From the NCBI GenBank assembly GCA_038520475.1, contig JBCBLF010000145.1, positions 1-11,480 on the forward strand: a stretch of 11,480 nt of DNA, read 5' to 3'. Source of the stretch: JBCCWF01 sp038520475 (GTDB lineage Bacteria > Cyanobacteriota > Cyanobacteriia > CAKZMO01). Positions 1 through 6,429 of the stretch are shown in pieces. The first letter of the stretch is position 1. Each line of letters starts with the position of its first letter. Under the pieces are notes generated by a model. That model made no database searches and was not told the origin of the DNA. It saw only the letters and a list, made by a program, of their open reading frames with translations. A program made the position numbers and the translations under genes.

Positions 1-1322
1 ATGGAGAGACCGTTATCCCTGATGACCGCGTCATCAATAATCCTGATAACACCATTGAAAAAGACTACCTGAGTATCGGCTATACGTTGGAGCATCGCTT
101 TAGCGAAAACTGGCAGTTGCGCAATCGCTTTAGCTTTATTTCCGATGATTTTGATTACAGCGTAATTGACCTGCCATTCTTTTTTGATGAATCTGCAGGA
201 ATCGTTAGTCGAGGATTTACAGATCGGGATAATGAGGATGATTTTTACGCTCTGTACACGAATCTACAAGGGAACTTTAATACAGGCCCTATTGAACATA
301 CCCTCTTATTTGGAGTCGATCTATCCCGCACGGAAAGCTCAGGCTTTACTCGGTTTTCTCCAACTCCAGAATTTGTAACGTTTTTGGATATTTTCAATCC
401 AGACTATTCCATACCTGCTCCTGACTCGGAGGATATTCCGATCGCCTTTGGCAGTGATATTACAACAGACCGTTTAGGAATTTATTTGCAAGACCAAATT
501 GATCTTCTGGATAACTTAATTCTGGTGGCAGGGGTACGCTACGACACGGTCGACCAAGACACAACTGATATTTTGACAGACCTGGAAACCGAGCGATACG
601 ATGATGCGGTTACACCGCGTGTCGGCTTGGTCTATCAACCCATTGAGCCTGTTTCTCTCTATGCCAACTATGCTCGCTCGTTTAACCCCAACGGAGGAAC
701 AGATGCTCAAGGCCAACCTTTTGAACCTGAAGAGGGGCGAGGATTTGAAGTAGGTATCAGAGCCGAACCTATTGAGAATCGCCTTGCAATGACGCTAGCT
801 TATTTTGACATCAAGAAGCAAAATGTGTTGACGGCTGACCCAGTGGTTCCATTTGCATCAATTGCTACAGGTGAACAACGGAGTCGAGGCGTTGATTTCG
901 ATGTAACGGGCGAAATTCTGCCAGGCTGGAATGTGATTGCCTCCTATGCCTATATTGATGCAGAAATTACAGAAGATACCACTGACATTGTTGGTAACAG
1001 ACTCATCGGAATTCCAGAACACAGTGCCAGCTTGTGGACGACCTATGAAATTCAGTCTGGGAATTTACAGGGGCTAGGCTTTGGAATGGGCTTCAACTTT
1101 ATTGGAGATCGACAGGGTGATTTAGCCAACAGTTTTGAGGCAGATAGCTACTTTCTCGCTAATGCGGCCCTCTTCTATCGTCGCAATAATTGGCGACTTG
1201 GGGTCAATATCGACAACCTATTGGATATTGACTACATCGAGTCCGTCGATGGGTTCAGATTTAGACAGGTTTTTCCAGGGCCTCCTCTTACAGTTCGTGC
1301 ATCTGTTTCATATCGGTTTTGA
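1..1322 (+). CDS. TonB-dependent siderophore receptor, 5'-truncated by window edge
   Basis: Outer-membrane beta-barrel receptor that would import a ferric siderophore using TonB/ExbBD energy. The reading frame is open from base 3, so about 439 C-terminal residues are visible and the signal peptide, TonB box and plug domain lie outside the window; an internal TTG at 87 is not the real start. Alternating aromatic/polar strands fill the visible part, with family-typical stretches such as GVRYD, TPRVGLVYQP, LYANYARSFNPN, GFEVGIRAE, RSRGVDFD and a final NIDNLLD...YRF. The terminal phenylalanine is the usual outer-membrane assembly signal. It best fits the FhuA/FecA/IutA-like cyanobacterial receptors. 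The substrate (hydroxamate, citrate-hydroxamate or catecholate) cannot be read from this part. It lies 10 bases upstream of a siderophore-binding lipoprotein, so the two are probably co-transcribed. Assignment to the receptor family is firm; substrate is unknown. Confidence 0.93.
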   Translation, partial: GETVIPDDRVINNPDNTIEKDYLSIGYTLEHRFSENWQLRNRFSFISDDFDYSVIDLPFFFDESAGIVSRGFTDRDNEDDFYALYTNLQGNFNTGPIEHTLLFGVDLSRTESSGFTRFSPTPEFVTFLDIFNPDYSIPAPDSEDIPIAFGSDITTDRLGIYLQDQIDLLDNLILVAGVRYDTVDQDTTDILTDLETERYDDAVTPRVGLVYQPIEPVSLYANYARSFNPNGGTDAQGQPFEPEEGRGFEVGIRAEPIENRLAMTLAYFDIKKQNVLTADPVVPFASIATGEQRSRGVDFDVTGEILPGWNVIASYAYIDAEITEDTTDIVGNRLIGIPEHSASLWTTYEIQSGNLQGLGFGMGFNFIGDRQGDLANSFEADSYFLANAALFYRRNNWRLGVNIDNLLDIDYIESVDGFRFRQVFPGPPLTVRASVSYRF

Positions 1323-1332
1323 TAAAAGGTAA

Positions 1333-2412
1333 ATGATGACTTGGAAACCTGTGAGAATAGGAACAATGATTCGGCGTCTGACTATTGCTTCATTAACGGT
1401 CTGTGTGATTGCCGCATGCCAGGGAACTACTAATCGGCCATCGGTTGATTCAGCCTTGACGTCATCATCTGACTCTGCGGACTGTCGTACCATTGAGCAT
1501 GAATTAGGAGAAACCGAAGTCTGTGGTCAGCCCCAGAGAATTGTGGTGTTAGGTCCTTATGTCCTGGAACCTCTAGTAGCCCTAGACGTTCAACCTGTTG
1601 CATTCGCTGACCACATTGCGTTTCACCAAGGCGAGTACGATAACCCCAGTCAACATATTCCTTATCTCGGCCATCACATCACTCAACCCATCGTAAACCT
1701 TGGAACGGCATACAGTCCCTCTATCGAATCTATTCTCAAGCTCCAGCCCGATTTGATTTTGGGAACTAGCTTTAACAATGCGGACCAGTACGAAACCCTC
1801 TCTGATATTGCCCCCACGCTCCTGCTCAATTGGGATGATTCAAAGCGAAATCTAAGAGCAATTGGCCAAGCAATTGATCGATCTGACCAGGCTGAGCAGC
1901 TAATAAGGGAAACTGAACAACAAATTGTCGAAGCTCGCGATGCTTTTATCTCTCTGGTTGAAACACAACCCAAATTGCTGTTGCTCGTTTCGTCTCGATT
2001 TCCAGAACTGTATATTGGCAATCAAACAGCGGGTCTGTGTAGAACACTCACCGAGTCATTAGGGTTTGAGCCTATGTCTCTACCCGAGACCAATTCATCT
2101 GAGTCCAATACCCCGCTGGCTCCTGTTTCCCTCGAAGCTCTACCAGATTTGAATGAAGCTGACTCGATTATCTTACTGGGCAGCAACTTTAGTGAACTCC
2201 AATCATTCAGCACAATGAATGAGTTTGAGGAGCACCAACTATCGAATTTGAAGCAGGAGTGGGAGGAAAATGCGATCGCTCAATCTCTGGATGCCAGCAA
2301 AGCCGGACGAGTCTATTTCATCCCTGCGTACATGTGCCTGGGGTTACCTGGACCTATTGGCACGGAGCTGTATCTGGAAGAACTGAAACAGCAATTACTC
2401 ACACCAGACTAA
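1333..2412 (+). CDS. Iron-siderophore ABC transporter substrate-binding lipoprotein (FecB/FepB-like)
   Basis: Periplasmic binding protein (PF01497 type) expected to take a ferric siderophore from the neighbouring outer-membrane receptor and pass it to an inner-membrane ABC permease. A lipoprotein signal is clear: two arginines, a hydrophobic run, then lipobox VIAAC with Cys29. The mature part opens with the cyanobacterial FecB-like pattern CRTIEHELGETEVCGQPQRIVVLG, followed by PDLILG (139–144) and a C-terminal GRVYFIP. Total 359 residues, normal for the family. ATGs at 1333, 1336 and 1366 are all possible; AAAAGG at 1324 suits the first two, while the 1366 start gives a more compact signal peptide (MIRRLTIAS...). 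Four mature cysteines (51, 64, 236, 335) could form two disulfides, which is inference. No permease or ATPase gene follows, so these must be encoded elsewhere. The gene is probably in an operon with the receptor and the O-methyltransferase. Confidence 0.92.
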   Translation: MMTWKPVRIGTMIRRLTIASLTVCVIAACQGTTNRPSVDSALTSSSDSADCRTIEHELGETEVCGQPQRIVVLGPYVLEPLVALDVQPVAFADHIAFHQGEYDNPSQHIPYLGHHITQPIVNLGTAYSPSIESILKLQPDLILGTSFNNADQYETLSDIAPTLLLNWDDSKRNLRAIGQAIDRSDQAEQLIRETEQQIVEARDAFISLVETQPKLLLLVSSRFPELYIGNQTAGLCRTLTESLGFEPMSLPETNSSESNTPLAPVSLEALPDLNEADSIILLGSNFSELQSFSTMNEFEEHQLSNLKQEWEENAIAQSLDASKAGRVYFIPAYMCLGLPGPIGTELYLEELKQQLLTPD

Positions 2413-2469
2413 GCATTAAAACTTAGGTGATTGACACATCAACGCTACACACTTCAAGAGAATATGACG

Positions 2470-3135
2470 ATGTCCAACAAAACGGGTAAGCTACACTCCC
2501 ATCTCTACGACTACCTGCTCTCCGTTTCCCTCCGTGAATCTAAAATCCTGAACCAACTGCGTCAGGAAACTGCCCAGCTTCCGATTGGCAATATGCAAAT
2601 CTCTCCGGATCAGGGACAGTTTATGGCCCTTCTAATTCAACTCATGGGTGCTAAAAAGATTCTAGAAATTGGTACCTTTACCGGCTACAGTGCCTTGTGG
2701 ATGGCACAGGCCCTTCCTTCCGACGGCACCCTTATCACTTGTGATATTGAAGAAAGATGTCGAGAATTTGCCCAGCCCCACTGGCAAGCCGCTGGCGTCG
2801 CCGATAAAATTGACTTGCGCATTGCCCCTGCTCTCGACACCCTCGGCAGATTACTGACGGCGGGAGAGGTTGACACCTTCGATTTCGCCTTCATTGATGC
2901 CGACAAAATCAACTACCCTCACTACTATGAAAAATGCCTGGCACTACTACGACCTGGAGGACTCATTGCTATTGACAACGTGCTGTGGGGTGGAGCCGTA
3001 GCCAATCCAGAGAAAACTGACCCCGATACAGTGGCATTGAGAGAGCTTAACCGAGCGCTCCGCGAAGATCAACGCATCGAACTCAGTATGTTACCCATTG
3101 CCGATGGCCTTACTCTGACGCTTAAGCGAGAGTAG
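2470..3135 (+). CDS. Class I SAM-dependent, metal-dependent O-methyltransferase (caffeoyl-CoA/catechol type)
   Basis: Methyltransferase of PF01596, resembling the cyanobacterial enzyme Slr0095 (SynOMT) of Synechocystis, which methylates vicinal hydroxyls of catechol-like phenolics. With the ATG at 2470 it is 221 residues. The family substrate-loop stretch TAQLPIGNMQISPDQGQF is at 34–51, the SAM-binding motif LEIGTFTGYSA at 65–75, and the metal-site motifs FIDADKINYP (141–150) and IDNVLWGG (168–175) supply the usual Asp/Asp/Asn ligands. All key residues are present, so the enzyme should be active. An in-frame TTG at 2431 and ATG at 2464 exist; AAGAG at 2456–2460 is 9 bases before 2470 but only 3 before 2464, so I prefer 2470. 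It follows the binding protein by about 57 bases, suggesting one operon. A role in modifying a catechol siderophore or plant-like phenolic is inference; the family call is firm. Confidence 0.92.
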   Translation: MSNKTGKLHSHLYDYLLSVSLRESKILNQLRQETAQLPIGNMQISPDQGQFMALLIQLMGAKKILEIGTFTGYSALWMAQALPSDGTLITCDIEERCREFAQPHWQAAGVADKIDLRIAPALDTLGRLLTAGEVDTFDFAFIDADKINYPHYYEKCLALLRPGGLIAIDNVLWGGAVANPEKTDPDTVALRELNRALREDQRIELSMLPIADGLTLTLKRE

Positions 3136-3185
3136 GTGGCTTAGGGCATTAAGAACCTACAGTACAAATTGCCTTAATCTGCCAC
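3136..3185 (+). terminator. Bulged stem-loop just after the O-methyltransferase
   Basis: Immediately after the TAG at 3133–3135, GTGGC (3136–3140) and ATTAAG (3148–3153) can pair with CTTAAT (3173–3178) and GCCAC (3181–3185), leaving unequal bulges of 7 and 2 bases and a 19-base loop. There is no T-tract, so it is not a classical intrinsic terminator. It may mark the transcript end or stabilise the 3' end of the receptor–binding protein–methyltransferase mRNA. Confidence 0.3.
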
Positions 3186-3446
3186 GGGCCGTTGTGTGCT
3201 TGGTGCATTATTTGAAGGATGTGGCAGATGCAGATGGAACCGACGCAGTCCAAGAGAGGAACAATTGCGGTCGCCCACTAATCATTACCAGATCGCACGA
3301 AGTATCGGCGTGACCTATGAGGAATACGTTTCTCTGGTTAGGCAACTCCAACCCGCTGTGATTTATCGCCAGGGGCATCATTGCGATTGCCAAAGACTCA
3401 AAGAGCTCAGCAACACATGAGTCTCTTACGAATTAAAAACAGATGT

Positions 3447-3470
3447 ATGTATTCAACAGAGAGAATACAT
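3447..3470. promoter_or_regulatory. Perfect 8-bp inverted repeat, possible operator
   Basis: ATGTATTC at 3447–3454 and GAATACAT at 3463–3470 are perfect inverted copies separated by 8 bases. The symmetry spans about 2.3 helical turns, which suits a dimeric regulator. There is no T-tract after it. It lies about 320 bases before the regulator gene, so its target is uncertain. Confidence 0.35.
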
Positions 3471-3500
3471 TAATCCAAACTCGCATAACTATGGTGCTTA

Positions 3501-3515
3501 TGAAAATTATTCTCG
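3501..3515. promoter_or_regulatory. Candidate Fur box 1
   Basis: TGAAAAT-T-ATTCTCG matches 11 of 14 defined positions of the 7-1-7 Fur consensus TGATAAT-N-ATTATCA. It lies upstream of an AraC/PchR-type regulator and after a siderophore receptor locus, where Fur control is expected. By-eye match only. Confidence 0.35.
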
Positions 3516-3611
3516 ATTGAAGATCAGAGCTTTAGCTGCTGCAAATACCTCTAAGATGGCGCACCCACCCACCCTCAAGTAGAGGATAAATATTGCTACT
3601 TGCTCTATAGA

Positions 3612-3626
3612 TGATCATTGTCATCG
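3612..3626. promoter_or_regulatory. Candidate Fur box 2
   Basis: TGATCAT-T-GTCATCG matches 10 of 14 positions of the 7-1-7 Fur consensus and is nested in the imperfect palindrome GATGATCATTGTCATC (3610–3625, five paired bases on each side). It lies about 50–65 bases upstream of the predicted -35 of the AraC-type regulator. By-eye match only. Confidence 0.35.
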
Positions 3627-3676
3627 GTTAATCATAATAGCCAAGTTGATGCGAGATGAGAGTAGAGATTTAATAC

Positions 3677-3706
3677 TAGTCAATCATCAAATGCTTTTGC
3701 TATATT
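3677..3706 (+). promoter_or_regulatory. Predicted promoter of the AraC-type regulator
   Basis: A TATATT -10 box (3701–3706) with an extended TG at 3698–3699 lies 18 bases after TAGTCA (3677–3682, four of six matches to TTGACA). This would start transcription about 70 bases before the ATG at 3789, leaving a short AT-rich leader. The extended -10 is good; the -35 is mediocre. Confidence 0.4.
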
Positions 3707-3788
3707 AAGAATTAATGTCAATAAATAAGGCAGACGAATAAGCCCTGTAAGGTAAACAGAATATCCAATACCGTTCCTTTATTTGTCC

Positions 3789-4838
3789 ATGTCTTTGACT
3801 GCATCCACTCAAGCTATTAATCGGTTAGCCCAACGCTCGAACGTGACGCGTTTAAGTCAAATAGGCACTCACGCAGAATCTCTGAAGGAGAATCGCGCTC
3901 AAGTTCTAGCTTTGCCAAGTCCTACGTGTAGCGGCTCGATTCAACGCTGGCAGTTGCGTCCTGGACTTGATCTGGTTGTTCATGATGTTAGGTTTCGGGA
4001 GACAACGACGATCAATCGTAATCGTGCCAACGACAAACTCCATTTGGGGTTGAGTTTCTGCTTAACAGGTCAAATTCGAGGCATTAACTCTACATCTAAG
4101 CAACCGTTTCAGTTTGAGGGCGGCCAGGCTAGTTTGGGCGTGATTGATGGCAGCGACAGCCGAGTCGAGTATGCTGGAAGGCAGCGGGTATCGCTTGTAC
4201 ATATCCATGTTCAACCGGATGTTATTCCCCTGTCCGACCCTGAAGGTGTCGAGCAATTGCCTGGCCCCCTAAGAAATGTGATGACTGGGCAAGCGTCTTT
4301 TGCGGAGACGCTATGCGATCGCCAATTTTATTTTCAATCTTGTTCGATGACCCCGGTGATGTCTGCCACTGTACAACAATTGCTCCATTGTCCGTATCAA
4401 GGCTTATCGCAACAGCTCTATATTGAGGCTAAAACCCTGGAGCTGATCGGCCTCTATTTTGATCAACTGTTTTCCACTCATAACTTATGCCAGCAGGCAT
4501 CGGGCCTAAGTAAAGATGACGTCGATCGCATTGTTTACGCCCGAGATGTTTTACTCAGTCGAGTTGTTAATCCACCAACATTACTGGAGCTCTCTCGTTT
4601 GATTGGCCTCAATGATCGCAAACTTAAACAGGGATTTAGGCAAGTATTTGGGACTACAGTATTGGGGTACTTGCACAATCATCGTATGGAGCAAGCCCAG
4701 CAACTGTTATTAACGCCTGGAGCAACGATTGCAGGAGTTGCCCAGCAAGTAGGATATCGAAGCCCCGAAGCCTTCAGTGTGGCCTTTCGCCGCACCTTTT
4801 CCATCAATCCCAAGGCATATCAAATGCAGAAGCGTTAG
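3789..4838 (+). CDS. AraC-family transcriptional regulator, PchR-like
   Basis: DNA-binding regulator of 349 residues, a usual length for the PchR branch of AraC proteins, which activate siderophore uptake genes when the ferric siderophore is sensed. The N-terminal ~240 residues form the family's ligand/sensor part (LGLSFCLTGQIRG, FEGGQASLGVIDG). The C-terminal ~100 residues hold two helix-turn-helix units: the first in PPTLLELSRLIGLNDRKLK (from about 262) and the second in TIAGVAQQVGYRSPEAFS (from about 313), ending with the AraC signature SVAFRRTFSINPKAY. A TTG at 3783 could add two residues, but the ATG at 3789 is more natural; no strong ribosome site is visible for either. Synechocystis also has a PchR-type gene next to a FhuA-type receptor and a FecB-like gene, which supports a role in controlling the receptor operon to its left. 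The ligand is unknown. Confidence 0.92.
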   Translation: MSLTASTQAINRLAQRSNVTRLSQIGTHAESLKENRAQVLALPSPTCSGSIQRWQLRPGLDLVVHDVRFRETTTINRNRANDKLHLGLSFCLTGQIRGINSTSKQPFQFEGGQASLGVIDGSDSRVEYAGRQRVSLVHIHVQPDVIPLSDPEGVEQLPGPLRNVMTGQASFAETLCDRQFYFQSCSMTPVMSATVQQLLHCPYQGLSQQLYIEAKTLELIGLYFDQLFSTHNLCQQASGLSKDDVDRIVYARDVLLSRVVNPPTLLELSRLIGLNDRKLKQGFRQVFGTTVLGYLHNHRMEQAQQLLLTPGATIAGVAQQVGYRSPEAFSVAFRRTFSINPKAYQMQKR

Positions 4839-4948
4839 TTAGCAGTTCGCTCACAATTAAAGCAAATCGGTTATGGTGCGCTATCGTTTACGTCCCGCTG
4901 GATGACCTCTATCTTAGCTAAATCATGAAAGATTTTGGAAGATGAACT

Positions 4949-5785
4949 ATGACAAAAATGACTGTTAACCTTGGCCCTGTTCAAGAAACGCTATTAATCC
5001 CTCTGCTGGGACGTGCGGTAGAAACTCAAAGAAGAAATGGCCTGATCCAGGATCAAAAAGCTGTCGCAATTGTCGATGCTTTGGATTATGACTTTTCAAA
5101 ATGGAAAAAATCTAAATCTTTGGCCGGAGCAACGCTGAGAACACGGATGTTTGATCAGGACGTGCAAGCTTTTTTATCAGAGCATCCAACTGGAACGATT
5201 GTTGAAATTGGCTGTGGTCTAAATACACGGTTCGAGCGGTTAGATAATGGTCAGGCCCGCTGGTTCGATCTGGATTTGCCCGATACCATAGCGCTGCGGC
5301 GGCAGTTTTTTCAGGATGAGCCCCGTCGCACCATGGTTGAAGCCAGCGTTTTAGAAACGGATTGGATGGAAACTGTAGCTGCTACAGGCGGTCCCTGGTG
5401 TTTTGTCTCTGAGGCTGTAATCATTTATCTGGAAGCTGCCCAAGCGCGACAGGCTATCACCCAAATTGCCAGCCGCTTTCCAGGAGCCTGGTTGCTGACA
5501 GATACCACTGCACAAAAAATGGTCGATAGTCAATCAACTCATGATGCCATGAAGTATCTGTCTCAGGAGAGTTGGTGCCGTTGGGCTTGTGATGATCCCC
5601 ACGAGATTGAAACCTGGGGGACAAACCTCCATTTAGTACAATCACGCACTTTTCTAGATGCAGACCCTGACTTGATGAAACATGCCCCTATGCAAATAAG
5701 ATTGTTAGCTCGGTGGGCTCCTTGGGTAATTCGCGGCAAGGTGAAAGACTACCGTCTCAATCGATTCTTGATAAAGTCCGACTAG
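4949..5785 (+). CDS. Class I SAM-dependent methyltransferase, leucine carboxyl methyltransferase (PF04072) family
   Basis: 278-residue methyltransferase of the LCM/PPM1/TcmP family, whose bacterial members often O-methylate carboxylates or hydroxyls of secondary metabolites. Family marks are the LRTRMFD block (63–69), the SAM loop TIVEIGCGLNTRFERL (83–98), the acidic strand RWFDLDLPD (104–112) and SEAVIIYLE, equivalent to the usual E-G/A-V-x-x-Y-L motif. A strong ribosome site, GGAAG at 4937–4941, is 7 bases before the ATG. It starts 110 bases after the AraC-type regulator on the same strand, so it may belong to the same iron-related locus, but nothing fixes its substrate. The last codons and stop fall in the first unit of a 22-bp tandem repeat, so the C-terminus may have been reshaped. 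Family call is firm; function is open. Confidence 0.88.
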   Translation: MTKMTVNLGPVQETLLIPLLGRAVETQRRNGLIQDQKAVAIVDALDYDFSKWKKSKSLAGATLRTRMFDQDVQAFLSEHPTGTIVEIGCGLNTRFERLDNGQARWFDLDLPDTIALRRQFFQDEPRRTMVEASVLETDWMETVAATGGPWCFVSEAVIIYLEAAQARQAITQIASRFPGAWLLTDTTAQKMVDSQSTHDAMKYLSQESWCRWACDDPHEIETWGTNLHLVQSRTFLDADPDLMKHAPMQIRLLARWAPWVIRGKVKDYRLNRFLIKSD

Positions 5786-5838
5786 GGCAGAAATAAGGTC
5801 CGGCTGACACAGAAAAAAAGTCCGGTTGAAAAAGAAAA
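5773..5838 (+). repeat. Imperfect 22-bp tandem repeat, three units
   Basis: Units start at 5773, 5795 and 5817 and each begins AAAGTCCG or AAGGTCCG and ends in an AG(A)n run. Units 2 and 3 agree at 18 of 22 positions; units 1 and 2 at 15 of 22. Unit 1 contains the stop codon of the methyltransferase (TAG, 5783–5785); units 2 and 3 have TGA at the same offset. The array joins the gene to the decayed transposase region. Confidence 0.7.
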
Positions 5839-5849
5839 TACTAGAATCA

Positions 5850-6224
5850 GCCCACTATGGTGACTCCATCAGTGTTGTGAACACGTGTTCTTGTGATTGG
5901 AGTGAACGTAAACATGGCTGGGAAGTTGAACACTTGCGACAGAACCCGATAGCGAGTATGGACGTGTTGGCTCTGGTCATAGATATCGGGATAGTCTCTA
6001 CTCACGTCAATGCAGAACCAGTGAGATTCACAGAGCTGATGAGACATAGTGAACACCCGAAATCGAAAGTGTAAGATTGAGGCGTAAAGAACGTCATCCA
6101 CTGCACTCATCCTTGCGCGATACGATCTCCAGAAAGGAATCAGGCGATTTTCCGAGTTCTCAGAGGATGAAACGTAGCGCTGACCCGAACTAATCAACGG
6201 ATTATGACGAACTCACATGCCTAG
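5850..6224 (+). pseudogene. Decayed ISAs1-family transposase, C-terminal part
   Basis: No intact gene is present, but the plus-strand frames read like the last third of an ISAs1 (H-repeat-associated) transposase. The first frame gives RKHGWEVEHLRQ, resembling the HGR(x)E segment, then about 40 residues on FTELMRH, which aligns with the segment before the RGHWxIENRLHWVKDV signature. A one-base shift gives EIES at the IEN position; the original frame resumes with GVKNVIHCTHPCAIRSPERN, then QAIFRVLRG-NVAL, matching the family's ...VKDVxxxEDxxxIRxxNAPxNxxxLRxxAxN tail. Internal stops occur at TAA (about 6072) and TGA (about 6078 and 6168). The N-terminal two thirds are absent and no terminal repeats were recognised. 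The assignment rests on by-eye alignment and is moderate. The antisense frame at 5847–6197 is a shadow of this relic. Confidence 0.55.
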
Positions 6225-6429
6225 ATAGAACGATCTAACGCTACGCTCTCAACATACAAGGTAGATATGCATGTGTGTGCTGTGAGTAGAATGTGCAGCT
6301 TTATGGAATCTTGCTTCATCAATACGCGCAGCGCTAGTAGATAAACATATTTTGCAGATGTACGCCAAGTTTGGTCAAAGAACTAAAGTTTGTTATCTAG
6401 CTGCCGATCGAGTAAGTGTATTACTGTCG
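6225..6429. other. Convergent intergenic DNA between transposase relic and flv2
   Basis: About 205 bases with no gene recognised. It is the downstream flank of flv2 (minus strand). I see no hairpin with a T-tract that would make a convincing flv2 terminator. Confidence 0.5.

Larger units (their letters stand above)
3186..3670. other. Long intergenic region before the AraC regulator
   Basis: No convincing gene lies between the O-methyltransferase and the AraC-type regulator (about 650 bases in all). A GTG-started frame at 3196–3420 (74 codons) has no detectable ribosome site, matches no family I recognise and has a Cys/His-rich end (GHHCDC), so I do not call it. From about 3421 the DNA becomes AT-rich and carries the inverted repeat, two Fur-like sites and promoter listed separately. 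The region looks regulatory on its right half and unexplained on its left half. Confidence 0.5.

Noticed and set aside
87..1322. TTG at 87 as the start of the TonB-dependent receptor
   Set aside because: The same frame is open to base 3 and continues beta-barrel-like sequence, so the gene is cut by the window edge rather than starting here.
1683..2021. 112-residue minus-strand frame inside the siderophore-binding protein
   Set aside because: Antisense shadow of a gene with a clear lipoprotein signal and family motifs.
5773..5838. CRISPR array
   Set aside because: The 22-bp units are directly tandem without unique spacers, and no cas gene is nearby.
5847..6197. 116-residue minus-strand frame in the gap after the PF04072 methyltransferase
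   Set aside because: No family features; it is antisense to plus-strand segments that resemble an ISAs1 transposase C-terminus.
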